Counted from the stretch's first letter, positions 12,861 through 26,200 are shown. The stretch: DNA of 64,000 nt from Phalacrocorax aristotelis (GCF_949628215.1 NC_134277.1:930001-994000), one strand, 5' to 3'. Notes: generated from the sequence alone by a model not told the origin. A program made the numbers and translations.

Positions 12861-15522
12861 TTACATGTATATGTTGTGAGTGCGCAAGTGATTAGTGAGT
12901 CTCGGCTTTTCCATAAAGCTCTTCTCACATTCCGTACACTTGTAAGGCCTCTGCCCCGTGTGAGGTTGCTGGTGGCGAATCAAGTCTGCGTAGCGGCCAA
13001 AGCTGTTGCCGCAGCCCGTGCATATGTACGACGGTTCCTGGCTCTTTTTGGTGTGGATTTGCTTATGTTTTAGAAGACTGATTTTCAATTTAAAAGTCTT
13101 CTGACATTCGGTACACAGATACAGTCCTTCTCCTGCACAGGCTTGCTGATAAAAAAGCACCTCTTTGAATTCATTAGTTTCTCTTTCCTCAAGAGAGCTG
13201 TGACCTCTTCTGCCCCCGGTTGGGTTTGCCGGATCTGTTGCTGAACGCCGAAGGCTCTCAGGTGTCACCCCCTTGTCTGAAATCTGGCCAGCCGGGTCTC
13301 GGGATCCCCCCGAGAACGATCCACGCGGTTCTGTATTTTCGGAAGCCTCTGCGTGACTCCGCGACTTGGATGTGATCGCAGTACCGCGGCAGCCTGGGAC
13401 AGAAAGATTCCAGCGTTCCCATTACGTGACGTAATCTAACACAGATCTCCAGAGAACAACCCCCGACTCACCGTGGCTACACCCATACGAAGAAAATGAG
13501 CTTTGGGTACAAAACAAAAAAAGCAGGGAGGCACTGGAACCCCCCCTCCCCGTTCCTACAAGCCCACGCGGTTTCCACACGTCGCCAATTTAGTTTCTGA
13601 CGCGTCTCGGGCCGCCACATACCTGGAATCGTCCTTTCCTCAAAATCCTGCTGGTCCATGACATGCAGCGCTTCTGTAGTCTGGGGATTGCTTTTGGGAA
13701 CGGGACAGTCTGCACAGGGAACAGGGCATGGAAATGACGGTTATTATTCTCCTCTGATCTCTCCTCCATTATTACAAAGATATTTCCTAACCTACGCTAA
13801 TTGTACTGACGTAGCCAAAGGATACGTTGCACAAAGACCAGTGCCAAAGACAGCTTTTTTCCCACTTTACCTCTCTGAGCCCCAGACTTTACTTACTCCC
13901 TTTTTTTGTAAAATGACTCATTTTTGTTAATTTACATGAAAAATACCGCCTTTTGCTTTCTCAGAGAACAACAATTTTCTTGTTGCTCCCAGAACTATAA
14001 GAAAAGGCTTTGTGATGCTGTTTTCCAGCAAACACCTGCGTAACCTGCTGTCTCTCTAGGGAAAGGTCCAGCGAGGAGGTAACAGCAAATGCAGCCGCTC
14101 TGGCATCTAGGGAGGGCGGCCGGGAAGCAGGCGAGCGGTATTTGTTTCCCAGGATTTGAACTATTCCAGACATTCTATCCAAAAGTTTGAAAAGTTGAAC
14201 GTCCAGAAGTGGAAGGCCTCCAGTCGGTTACAGCCCTAAAACGCGTAATTCAGCCGTCGGTGCTGTGCGTTATGATTCAGTCCTAACTGCCTTTCTGATA
14301 CATGGACTTGTTTTTCCCCCGCTAATCCCTCCTCGTGCATTGCACAGCACGTACTTTTTTAAGAGATCAGAGCTGCACAAAAAATAGAGGCAGCTGCCTG
14401 CAGACTCCAGCTCCCCTGCCGCAAAAACCAGAAGGTATGTAAAGAATAAAAAAACAAAGCGGAATTACATTGTCTCATTATTTCATGGCATCTCAAATTT
14501 GAAGGCGCAGGAGCCACCACAGACCGAGGTCAGGCTAAATCGGGTTTCTCAACCGAAGCTTCTTCGGAAGGAACTGAAGAGCGTTACAAAGCGTCTGCTG
14601 GAGTACGTGACAACGGGGGCTCCTGGGCTTCACAGCGCTTCTGTTCCTCCACTCGGAGGACAAGTAAAAGCCCTTTTGGCCCCTAATTATAGCAGGTGAT
14701 TCTTCTATTAACCCAATGAATTACCTGAAAGCGGAGGAGCCAGCGAGCGCTCGCATCTTCACATTTAAAAAACCCAATGACTTCAGACTAACGTATAGCC
14801 GGGCACTTAAAACTAACCATAAGCCTTCTTCATTTTCTAGGGCATCATTCCTGTTCTTTAACCATTTCTGCACCAAAACAGTTCAATACTCCTTAGCGAG
14901 TCACAAACCCAACACACATCAGGATTCGGGGATGAGGAAAATACTCACAACTTAACTAGATCTAAGGAGGCCACAGGATTCATGATACCCCATGTCACTG
15001 CAGCTCTGAGCTAGTGTATTAAACATTTTCCTCTCCCCTTTGCTCCTTGTTTGGAGTGCCGGGGGCACGGTCAGAGATCCCAAACCCCTCTCCCACGGCA
15101 GACCCTTCCAGTCCCCGTTTTTGTACCCGTGTCACGCAGCCGAGGCATCGCCTGCACGTGCAGACCGAGTACCTGGCATCAGCAGAGTGCCTGGAGGCAG
15201 CAGTCGCGCAGGCGTTAGACAGCGACGGTCCTTCAGTCTTTAAAGAAAAGACTGCAGAGCTTATTGTCTCTCACAAAGATTCAGAAGTATCTAAAGATTA
15301 ATTCACTAGAAATCAAGGGATTTGGGGAGTGGCTGTTAGACAAGAGCCAGGCCAGAAACAGCAGAGATCCGTTAGCCTTCAGCGAGAAAGGGAAAACTAA
15401 CCTTTACCCAACGTGGTTAAAGATTCGTATTTCTCCTTTACCGCTTTCTTGTAAAGACCTTTCTGCCAGTCTTCCAAGTCCTTCCCCTTGCGCGCCGCGG
15501 CATTATCAAATGTCCCAGGGAC
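12861..15522 (-). CDS. ZNF-B: degraded KRAB box plus 3 C2H2 fingers
   Basis: Exons in transcript order: 15408-15522 (KRAB-A-like, 115 nt), 13623-13709 (linker, 87 nt, phase 1-1), 12861-13393 (fingers). Together 735 nt with no internal stop. The KRAB box reads VPGTFDNAAA, then DLEDWQKGLY and YESLTTLG: it is four codons shorter than the ZNF-A box and lacks the DVAVYFSxEEW core, so binding of the TRIM28 corepressor is doubtful. Three C2H2 fingers (YLCTECQKTF, YICTGCGNSF, YKCTECEKSF) fill the last exon and the protein ends four residues after the last one. No DUF3669 exon was found upstream; the next upstream coding exon is the THAP exon at 16679-17044, which ends in phase 0 exactly as the KRAB exon requires. 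If joined, the protein has 366 residues with fingers at about 283-362. Extra linker exons between 13.7 and 15.4 kb cannot be excluded. Confidence 0.7.
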
Positions 15523-16678
15523 CTAAAACACAGCGTTGGACGGTCAATGCCGGCGGCGGGTCGCACGTCCTGGAAAGCCAACTCTTTCTAGCAATGCCCA
15601 CGTTAGGTATAACCAGCACTTTAAATATAATCTGTATAAAATTAAGGATTTTATGTAGGAATCTTCTACCGTTATTTCTGGACGTACTTCAGAATGAACA
15701 AAGTTACTTAAAAATTATGTGACTCGACTGAAACAATGACTTCTTACAACAACTGGGTCAAAAGTTAGAGTGGTAAAAGAAATCTGTGGTTGCCATCAAT
15801 ACCCAGCCCAATCGAGGAATTTGGCTCTTCCTCTCACTGAAAAACAGAAAATGCCCCAGAGCGTGCTTTAAATAAGCCCCGAGGCGGTGCCAGAGCCCGT
15901 CCGATCCGGCTGTGAGAGTTCTTCCCTCGTAATAAAAACACACACAAAAAAAATCTAAGCCCTATGAACACTAAGAGACAAACACCTGCATTTTCTGCAA
16001 CCAATACACACACGCTGTGCCCGTACTTTGCGTCCGTACCCCACTTCTAGGCAGCACCATGTTTGCACGTGCCCGCCGTTGATTTGCCTTCTAACCTAAC
16101 GCACGTCCCACAGGTTCAGGCGTTCTGCGCTCGCCCCACGTATAAACCCAATTGTGCAAATCCGCTGCCAAGAGAAACAATTAAGTCTCATTAATTTGTT
16201 GCTGGATGGGATCATAATCCAAATTAAACACACGGGGGGAAGGTTGAGGGGAAGTTAAGCCTTTGTCTCAGCCCCAAACACCCATGCCATGGGCACGGTG
16301 CCACCAACAAATCACCTCGGTGGCTCTAAAGGGAATTTTTCCGAGCGCAAGGGCTGTTGTGTGCAAGCGCAGGCCTACGGGGAGCCACGGAGCGGGACAG
16401 CATTTCCAACAAACGGCAGATTTTTCCCCCTAACGTTTAGGCACAAAATTGGCATTTGAGCACAAAGAGCACCAAGATGCCTTTAACTTCCCCAGTCACC
16501 TTTAACTTCCCAGTGCCACCTCCGCGATAGCAGGGAGAAAAACAGATCCCGCTGCGTTGCCAGCAACGTTTTACGGCCACGTAGCACGCTTCACCTCCTG
16601 CCGCCTCCCTGAGGTGCCTGACACGCAAATCTTCCGCTAACTTAAGGGAGCAAATACAACAGCAAACATCTTAATTAC

Positions 16679-17044
16679 CCTCGAGTGCTCCGGATTCCGG
16701 ATTCGTTTTCGAATTTTATTATTTATCCTGCCGCAGAAACTTCGGGGCGTGCCAACCAGCCAGTTTCCGTCTTCACCCAAAATGAATTTTTTGGGAACGG
16801 CTTCTTTCAGCAGCCGCCTGTATTTTCTGATTTTTAAGGGGTCAATTTCAAACGAACTGTCCTCAAAATGCTTTGAACACAGTCGCTGATGCTTGGAAGG
16901 GGTTCCCATGTCCCGGCCCATGTTGTGAATCCACTGCTTCAGGAGGGGTTGGTTTTTTAAAGGAAAACCATAGAAAGTCACGGCACTGTTCTTGTACACC
17001 CCGCTGGTGGCATTCTGGCAGTTCAGCGCCGAGCAATAAACCAT
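16679..17044 (-). CDS. THAP-domain exon, probable N-terminus of ZNF-B
   Basis: The ATG opens a complete THAP zinc-binding domain. C4 and C9 (C-x4-C) pair with C56 and H59 (C-x2-H); the family-conserved P28, W38, F60 and the AVP-type box (AVPKKF, residues 82-87) are present. THAP domains are sequence-specific DNA-binding modules in animals. After 122 codons there is a donor, AGG followed by GTAATT, leaving phase 0; the ZNF-B KRAB exon 1.2 kb downstream starts in phase 0. Without splicing the frame reads on for 13 more codons to a stop, giving a 135-residue THAP-only protein. So this is either the first coding exon of a THAP-KRAB-C2H2 protein or a separate small THAP gene. The domain call is secure, the fusion is inference. 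Confidence 0.8.
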
Positions 17045-18404
17045 TGTAAAACGAGAAACGGGAACAAATCAAAAAAATAATGTGCAGGAGGAGGGTTTAA
17101 AGAGTTCCTAATCAACTTTGGTATTAAATGGGCCTAAACTTCTCAAGAGAAAACCCCATGCTTTTGAAAGATGGAAAGAGCCGAGGTCACAAAGAAGCGA
17201 AACGCGGCGCTGAACTTTGCCGCGGAGACCTGGCGTTTGTCTCACCGCAGCCGACGTCTGTGGCACGTGGAGAGGAGAAGCCAGGTCCCCTTTCACAGCA
17301 CGTGGCTTCCCCACTTCAAAGTGGCAGCGTACAGTCTGAAAGGCAAAACATAAAATCTTTAAAATCAGCATAACAGACCATCACTATGCAGACGAAAGGT
17401 TACAGTAACTCCTGCTCTGAGCACATCTACACACTCTTCGTTAATTTGCATATCCATGAGGAATCCTCCCACGTGCCACAAAGCTTATTATACAATTCTT
17501 CAGAGGGCAGTGACAAAAGAGCCAAATAACATTAAAAAAATGAATATTTAGGTTTATAGGTGGGGTCCGAACAAGGACTTCCCTGTCGTATCACTGCGTG
17601 CTGGAGAAGGCAAATCTCGGGGATGTCATAAGAGAATAAGGATAAGGATCTTTGGATAAGCTTACCGAAAAAGAGGAGAAAACCACGAAGGGGCGCTGCT
17701 AGAAAAGGACGACAATAGAAACTGCCAGGGCACGCACCCACAGAAAGAATCCGGGAGGAGAACGGCCCCTGCAGGGCAGGCGAGGGAAGCCTCTGGAAGC
17801 CACCACAGCCCAGACCCAAGGCCAGTGACCACCCCCACCATCGTGCTGCGCTCCTGGGAACCCATCCCGGTACCGGGAGCAGGAGGAGATCGGGGCACCC
17901 CATCGCTGCCCGTTTCCCGGCGGGGCAGGGGGAGGCCGGCGTTTCCCCCAGAAGCGACCCCCCAGCTCCCGTGAGCCGAGGCTGGAGGAAAACCGGGGCA
18001 CCCCTCGCTTCTCCCGAGGCACCGAGCGCAGCAGCCGCCCCGCCGTCCCCACCGCGCCCCACGGGGAAGCCCGCACCGGCTGCTCTGCTCCCCTCCCGGT
18101 GCGGCGGGGCAGCCCCGGGCCGGAGTCCGAGGGAGGGCGACCCCCGGGGATGGACAGGACGCGGACCATGGGCGCCGGTGACCGGCAAAATCCCCGGCTG
18201 CAGCGCGCGGGAGACACGAGACGCCCCGGCCCCGAGCCTCTCCCCGGCCCGGTTCCACAGGGCGGCCGTTCTCCCGGCCCGCCGGTGCCAGCCGCTGCCC
18301 GGGACCCCGCGCTCCCCCTTCCCTGCGGCACCGGCGGGAGGCCCGAGGCCCCAGGCCCCGCGGGCCCAGCCGGAGCCCCCCACCGCAGCCCCCGAACCGC
18401 TCAC

Positions 18405-18720
18405 CCATCCCGCCGCGCCGCCATCTTCCTCCGGCGGCACCGCGCCCCGCCCCTCGCCTCGGCGCAGCAGCCAATCGGAGGGGGGGAACGGACCGCTTCC
18501 CCCTCGCCATTGGCCGGCCGATGCTCGCCCCTTCCCCCTACGAAAGCCAATCACCACGGGTTCGTGCGGCGCGGTCTCCACGAGGAGGGTCGGGCAGATA
18601 CGTTCGTTCCCACTGCTCAAAACAGGAAGACAACGTGACGCTGATTGGAGGAGATAAGAGTGACCTCACGGGAAGGGAGGCGGGGATTACGCGCCAGCGC
18701 CTTTTCGTTATCATAGCAAC
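18405..18720. promoter_or_regulatory. CpG-rich promoter with CCAAT, YY1-like and RFX X-box-like motifs
   Basis: Within a CpG-dense block at about 17.9-18.9 kb: four CCAAT boxes (18471-18475 and 18547-18551 plus; 18509-18513 and 18644-18648 minus), a YY1-like aagatggcggc on the minus strand at 18417-18427, and an X-box-like gttatcatagcaac at 18707-18720. On the minus strand the YY1-like site contains an ATG and is followed by a good donor (GTGAGC, GT at 18403-18404), suggesting a first exon of the THAP/ZNF-B transcript. No plus-strand gene was identified on the other side. Confidence 0.6.
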
Positions 18721-18724
18721 GGCT

Positions 18725-18960
18725 GAGCGGAGCCTGGGCGGGAGAGCGGGGCCTGGCCTAGGCGGGGCGGGCCTAAGCGATGACTGAGCGGCAGCGCGGC
18801 GGGCCTAAGCGGGGCCTGGGCGGGAGAGTGGGGTCAGCCCTCGGCGGGGTCTGCGCGGGAGAGCGGGGCCGGGCCTACGCGGGGCCGGGCCTAGGTGGGG
18901 CCTGGGCGGGAGAGCAGGACCGGGCCTGAGCGGGACCAAGCCTAAGCGCGGCCTGGGCCA
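18725..18960. repeat. GC-rich tandem repeat beside the promoter
   Basis: Imperfect tandem copies of a unit resembling gggcctgggcgggagagcgg, with several GC-box-like cores. It adjoins the promoter with the X-box-like motif. Confidence 0.7.
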
Positions 18961-20281
18961 GACCCCAGCCTAGAGAGAAGCCCCCTTTCCCCATATCCGC
19001 TGTCTGTTATTTCCCCATCTTTCACAAATCCACAAGATTTGCCTCAAACCTGGGGGGTGACAGGCCCAGGGTTTCTCCTCTTGCTTCAACCTCACCATCT
19101 CTTCTCGCCCTCCCCTCCCGCTTCAGAACAACGCACGGCATTCCCCTAACCATTTTAATAAAAAAAAACCTGTGACATTTCCAGCCAACAAAAAAGCAGC
19201 CGAACAAAACTTGAGCAGAAATACGCACGTAAAAAGGCTGTTTAACAAAATCTGTCGCCAACTCTCTGAGAGCGAAGGAGCCCTGAACCAAAACGGGCGC
19301 GTGCCTGGTGCCCCCAGTGCTGCTGCTGGATGGCTTATTTTCCACGAGGCTCAGGGCCATCAACACCGAGGTGACGGATGATATATCCAGTCTTTTATTA
19401 CTAAAAGGAATCAATCGTGCCCTTGCAATGTCACAACATGTCAAACTCCCAACAGCGCGTAAGAAACACCGAGAAAAAATAGTTTCTGAAGTGGAATGTT
19501 TAAGGACCTTCTATACGGTCCATTTTCAGAGGATTCGGGAAACCAAACAAACAGAACTGGAACAACGTGGTAAAACAAGTGCAACAAAACTTTAAGGCTA
19601 CGCAAAATTAAAATCGTATTCCCGGATGTTTTACAGCTCCAGGCGAGGACGCCAGAGTCAGGAGCCCTTTCTCAGGGCGCAGCAGCAAGGAGCCCCGTGA
19701 TTTAACTGTGGGAACGAGCTGCCTCTCAGGCTCCACTCCCTGCTGGCTGGTTGCCACTTCCTGAAGAACCTTCTTTCAACCAGCCACAGGGTGAACACTT
19801 CCTTTCTTCAAGTGTTTCACACAAGCGGGCATTTTCCGACACCATTTCACTTGTTTAGTGGACAATTAGTAACTTTAACCCACGGGTTTTCAGCTCAGTC
19901 CCCAGTCTCCAGGCTTTTGGCAAGCCTAGGGGTAACTTTTCAGATATTCTCCAGCCTGAAGCGTTACAAATTGTTCTGTGCATCGATGCGACAACTCTCC
20001 CGTGTGGATTCGCAGCTAGCAGCAACTCTGAGCACTGCAGGCTTCCTATGTGGCTCCCCGACAGCTACAGGCACTGGGTGAAAGCCACGAAGCAGCTCCA
20101 CAGAGCACTGCAACACCGGCTGCCGAAAACAACCCCCCAGCCTTCTCCCTTTGCCTGGGAGGGGGCTCAGAATGGCTGGTCGACAGCCTCCTGGTCCAGC
20201 CGGGGTCCAGCACAGAGCCCGGGGGATCCTGCCACAGCCCTGCCTCGGCAGGCTGTGAAACCCCCGGCTGGATGGGGTTTT
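18961..20281. other. 3' flank of ZNF-C, no gene seen
   Basis: No frame here has a recognisable domain. The minus strand carries AATAAA at 19394-19399, about 880 nt beyond the ZNF-C stop, a candidate polyadenylation signal for that gene. Confidence 0.45.
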
Positions 20282-23200
20282 CTATACGGAGTGCATTACA
20301 GACCCCCTGATCTCTGTGCAGGGCCAACCCGCCAACGTCAGGTGTGTTTCTTGCACGTGACTTTCCTGATGTTTCATGAAACTCCTCCTGAGCACAAACC
20401 GTTTCCTGCAGAGGGGGCACTGGAAGAGCCCCTCTCCTGAGTGCCGGCGCTGGTGGTTGAGAAGGTAATCCTTTCTCCTGTAGCTTTTGTCACACTCGGA
20501 GCACTTGTAGGGCCTCTCTCCCGTGTGAGTCATCTGGTGTCTAACGAGCCACGAATGGCAAACAAAGCTTTTCCCACAGTCACTGCAAATGTAGGACTTG
20601 CCCCTGCCCTGGCTCTGTGGCTGGCTTGCGGGGCTGCCCCTGGGCGCCGAGTGCTGCCGGCACCTGGCACAGGCCTCCGACCTCTCCTGCGGGTGATCCC
20701 AGCAGGGGCTGGCCAGCGGGATTTCTACTGGGAAATTCTCCTCGCTTTCCGCAGCGGGTGGCTGCTCTTCTCCGCCCAGGCCGTCGTGGTCTCCAAGCCT
20801 GGTTCCACCCGCAGGATTTTGTCCACGCTCGGCGCAGGCCACCAGCGGCGGCCCCTCGCAGGAGGCAGGGGCAGCCCCCTGCCCCGTGCCTTTTTCACCC
20901 GGAGCACAGGGCTGCGAGGGCAGCAGATGCAATGCCCTTTCGCTGAGACTCTTCTCACAGGTGGGGCCAGGAAACACCTCCCCTTCTCGGGCTCCCTGGG
21001 GAGTTGGAGGACGTTCCTGCTGGCCGGAGTTTCTCTCACATTTGCTGTACGTGCACAGTCTCTTCCCAGCACCATTTTCCTGAGAGCTAAAGAAATCTAA
21101 GTGCTCAGCAAACCCTCGGTCATAGCGAGTGTCACCCCCGAGGCCGTTCCCAGTGGTGTTTGTTTCCATTATTTCTGAATTCCACTGATTGTCCCATGTC
21201 ACTCCGGGGCTAGGAGCCGTGGAAAACTTCTCTCCAGCTCTTCCTGCTACCTCCGAGTCACACACCGTGCTTTCAAAGCAATCTGCCAGAGGGTCCCTCT
21301 TGGCGTTTTCGTCGTGCACTGAAACAGAGAGATTTCAGAGTCTTTCAGTTAAGGAAGCCGCTTAAGAATATCCCTCCGTGTCTACAGCCACGTCACGCTA
21401 ACAGAAAGACAAAGTAATTATGATGGGAGGCGTTAATACTGAGGGGAAGAGCAAGTACCAGCGCTCCACTGAAACAAAACTCCAGGAAAATAAAAGGTGT
21501 TTTTGCAATTATTATTTTAAAAATCTAGGTGAAAATTCACTTGCGCAATATTCCGTCTTCACCCTCTCATCCAGATGTCTGAAGCGCGAGGCCTAAGTTC
21601 CCTGACGGAGCGGACATGGTTGAGCTTCAGCACTCTCCGCTGCTCTCCGGACACTCCAGATGGCATCTGGAGAAGCGTGGGCCCATGCTCGGAGCAGCGC
21701 TGAGGGGAGAAGAAGGCTCTCCTACCCTATGAGGCATCCCCAGAGAGACGCACAGCTCTGGCTCGACGCAGGGGCATGCCCAGACTGAGAGCTGTCAGTC
21801 AGACCGCCTCTCTGCTTTCCTTGGAAAACACGACTCCTGAAAATCCAACGCAAAAAGGTACCTGGCGCCTTAGCTGCTTAGGCACAGCTCGCGATGTGCC
21901 ATTGGGCAAAACTGTTCTGCTGACCTGCAAATTCCCTCTTTCTGCGATTACTGTTTCCTGCGACAAATATCCAGTGTTTCATTTTCCAGATTATTTTCAC
22001 CAATGCTTCTCAGCCCAGCTCCCTAATGCCCTGTGTTTTTTCTGTCCCTCAAGACCCGTGACATTTCCAACACCTCATAGTTGCTACAGAAAGGCTCCAC
22101 TGAGCATCACGAAGGACCACACGTCTCTCGGCAAAGCCAGGTAAGTCCACAGGCACCCGCACCGCACAAACACCCTGAGCTCTTATTTCCCTGCCTGCGT
22201 ACCAGGACATCAGTGCACAAACATGTTACCACAGGCCAACCTCAAACGTGAATGTAAAAGGCACCGGTTGCTCTACAGCAGTTGTCTAAGCATGTCCTCT
22301 CACCCCAGTAACTCCAGGTTATGTGTCAGCACAGACTGGAAGGTCTGGAAGAGAATCGACTGGGGAGCCTACCCCGTGAGGTCTCTCAGAGCGGCTGGAA
22401 CAGGTCTCCCTTGGGAAGGAGTTAGGCGGAGCTGATCCAGGGCAATATCCTGGATAACAATTGGAACACAGGAAGTTCCATCTCAATATGAGGACAAACC
22501 CCTTCCCTGTGCGGGTGCCAGAGCAGGGGCACAGGCTGCCCAGAGAGGCTGTGGGGTCCCTTCCCTGGAGACATTCACCCCCCGCCTGGACGCGGCCCTG
22601 TGCCCCTGCTCTGGGGGTGCCTGCTCAAGCAGGGGCTGGGACGGGGTGAGCTCCAGGGGTCCCTTCCAACCCCCGCCAGTCTGGGATCCTGTGATAACCT
22701 TTTTCTGCGGGACAAAATCATTCACAACAGCAGTTCCCAGCACACGGAGCATTCATCCCTCGATTTACTCTACAGTAACTTCATCACGTGCCCACAAATG
22801 TTTAAGGAGCTCAGTCGAAGTGAAGGAATTCCAGGCTATCAATTGATTTCTACACAAAACATTCCTCTGCATCCCCTCCTCAGTTCCCCACTTGAGGGCT
22901 ATAAAGAGTGGTCCCAGGTTGTGGCCCAGGAGATTGTATTTAATTAATATCTGCACCCAAACTGCACACCCCTTCCCTGAGGTTAAGCCTCGATCCAAAA
23001 ACAAATCCCCTTCTATTAACTCTGCCTCAAGCATGACCCATACTCCGAGTGTGCTCTGTGCAAGAACTCCTCCGACTGAACGTTAGCACGTACATCTCCA
23101 AAGCGCATGTCCTCAAATTGTTTTGCATTAAAGCTGCCTTCTCATCTGCTGCAGGATGGCTCTCCCGCTTGGGAGCGTGAAGTCAGGGTCTCCACGTTCA

Positions 23201-26200
23201 CCAGTACCGGGTTTAGACACCGCCAAACCAGCTGAAGGTACAAACTGGATCCGTAAGGCCCGAGCACACCACTGTGCTTGCCTAAACAGAAACCCAAGAC
23301 AGCACCTATGGGGGTTTTAGGCCGGCTGAAGGAGGAAGGAGCCTCCTCGGCTGACAGAATCTGAAATTTTTGTGAATAAATATGAACTAGCAGACTGGGG
23401 TTTGCTCCAGTTCTTCCACGGCTTACATTATAAGGTCATGACATTTAATATAGTACAAAAATGCTTTAAATTAAATTTACTGTCCCAGAAATCTCAGCTG
23501 AAATCCATTACTGACCCGTACCTGGATTTGTAGAGATTTCTTTCTCCAAGTGTTGTCGCTCAGGGCAGTGTGGCTCCTCCTCTTGTTTAATCCATGATAA
23601 AACGTCGGTTGCGTAAGTCTGAAATCCTGTTCATCGGGGAGAATTTACACAATTGAGAAACGCTGGAGAAAGAGGCACGATTCGGGAATTCGCAAAGATA
23701 AGGAGAGAGCCGACAGGTCCTCAGGGAATGCAGGGCATGAAGAGCACCTGAGGGGTAATTCCTGCGGCAGGAATTTTTGCCAGGGAACCCTCACCTGCGT
23801 CAGGGTCCCCTGGGAGGTCCTCGCCCTCTGCGCCTGGCAGCTCCCTGGCGTACGCCTCCTTGCCTTTCTCGGTCTGACTTGAAGCCTCAGGCTCATAAAA
23901 CACTTGCTCTGCTCAAGGAGAAAATTTGAGACAAGCGTACCGTAAGAGCACAAGCTCAGAATTTCACGAGGGCTCTTGTCTTCCCCCAAGCCAACCCTAG
24001 ATTTTACACAAGCTCCCATAAGCCCAGTTTCTTCACGAAACCTGACGGAAAGGTCTAAAAATCCCAGTCTGCTGCATACACTGGAAGCCAAGTGAAATCA
24101 CAGTGGAGCTGACAGAGAGAGCTGCTACCCTTTGTAAAGAGTAAAGACAGCCAAGCTCCAAAGCAGAATAGTTTATCTGGAATGCAAAGAGGTGCCACCA
24201 ACTGAGAAGGGAAGAAATGGGCCCCTGGCTGCGTGGCATCCCTGGGTACGACCTGCTACAGCAACGGCCCCCCAAGGCACCGGTGCGCTCGCTCGTGCAC
24301 GCAGAAAAACCACAGAAGGGAAGGGAGGAGGGAAACGGCAACCTGAAGCCACTGGATATGCAGGAGAAGAGGCGCTGGGGCCCCTGCAAGAGAAGGCTGC
24401 GGGGGGACGTGGAGCTGAGGAGCTGCCGCAGCCGCTGCAGTTCCCCGTAGCCAGACCGGCATGCACAGTCCTGCCTCCACGCGATGGCACCGACCACAGA
24501 CCTCATTCTGGCACTGATTTTTGCCTCCTCCAAGTTAACCCATTGGCCCCAAAATGCGACCAACGGCCCACTTTGCGCTAGATATTTGAACCAGCTTAGA
24601 GCTATCAACTTGAGGGAAGCAAAGAAAGGAATTTAAGGCAGAATGAAACATTTCCTATTCCACGCTGCATGGCCTGGGTGAAAACCAGCCACACAGCTCT
24701 GCAAACTCCAAAATGGCCGTGAGAAGGGAAAGGTGAAATACCAGCCCTTACCTGTCAGGACCGGTGGCAAGTCTGTTCAAAAGTTTTGAGCTTTTTATAA
24801 AAAGATTTGGAATACATGAGAAGAAGTGGGGGGGTGGGGGGGGGGGGGAAACAACAACAAACCCTTGCAAATTAATCACTCTTTTTCATTTTCCTTCCAA
24901 GGTACACAGTTACTCACCCAGGCAGGGTTCTTCAGGAGCTTCTCCAGCCTCCCTCTCCTGCTGATCTGCAGCACACAACTCTTCCTCTTGCTTAATATGG
25001 ATTATGCCGTCTTCTGTTAATAGGAACCAATGTTATTTGAATTCCTTAAACAAAATTAATTCCAGTTGTTATCCCATCCCAGGCACAGCAGCTCTGTTCT
25101 AGCTCACATTCTAGAGACAACCTCATGTCAGTTCTAGTTCTCCCTGACCGAGGTCTCTCAAAGAGACCTAAAATATTTGTTGCAACATCCCCAGCAGATG
25201 TTTGAGCTTCAGAAAGACTTGAGAGTTTCGTGCAAGTGTAATGTGGCACCCATCAGCAAATGAAAACATGTTCTGCGCGGGCCGGGTAAGGAAAGCGCCA
25301 CTGGAATTCTCGTTCCTGAGTTCTGCTTCTCTTTTGGCTTTGCCAATCCCTTTTGGGTCATTCTCGGTAAAACACACACCCCTTCCAACCCATCAGAAAA
25401 GCAGCAGTGAGAATTAGGAATGAAACTTACTGAAAAAAGGAGGGGAAAAAAAAACAAACAAAAGGAAAACCGGATGGGCTCATGCTCTGCGTGTTACCTT
25501 TACACCTCTAACACAATCGACGAATCAGAGGAATACTTTGCGCGCGTGTGAAAACAACCGCATCATGTATGTTTGTGCATGTGGAATAGGAAGTCCTCTT
25601 GACAGCCGGCCTTCTGGAAAACGGAGCGTCACCCCGCTTTGGCTGGCGACGCCGGCACGGCCTAAGGGCCAGGGGACTGCGGGTTCGACACGGGCAACTG
25701 CGGGCAGCAACCCGGAGAGGGGAGAAAGGTGGCTTGATGTACGGGGATGAGGGGCCCGCCAGCCAAGTTTAGAAGACCACGCTCAACGCGGCAAGCGCTG
25801 TGGGGAGAGGCTGATGTCCCCACGACAGCCCAGCTGCCGGGTTTTTTGGTGGTCCGCGTCCCGATAGCCCGGTCACCCTGAAGCCACTCACCGGTGCCGG
25901 TCTCCGCAGGATCGCCTCTCCAGTCCCCGTCTTCGCAGCTCCGAGCAAACGGCTGGTTCACATCTTCCACCCGGGCCTGGGCGTCGCGCCCGGGAGCGTC
26001 CGGCTCTGCGGGAGGCGCGAGGTGAGGTGCGGCCGCGTCCGGCTTTGCGGGGGGGACGACGGGGACCCGCCGCCCGCTTGCCCCCGGCCTCGCGCCCGCC
26101 GTCGCCACACGCTCGCCTCGAGGTGGAAGGCGACGCCGGGCCCTTACCGAGGGAGAGCAGCATGCGGTAGTTGCTCCTCATGACGGCGCGGTGCAGGGCC

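Noticed and set aside
15182-15281. Candidate linker exon for ZNF-B (contains SLKTEG)
   Set aside because: The acceptor has a poor pyrimidine tract and the donor leaves phase 2, which does not fit the phase 1-1 rule of the other linkers.
17532-18620. 362-codon minus-strand frame in the CpG-rich block
   Set aside because: Gly/Arg/Ala-rich from CpG composition, no domain; the region is better explained as a promoter.
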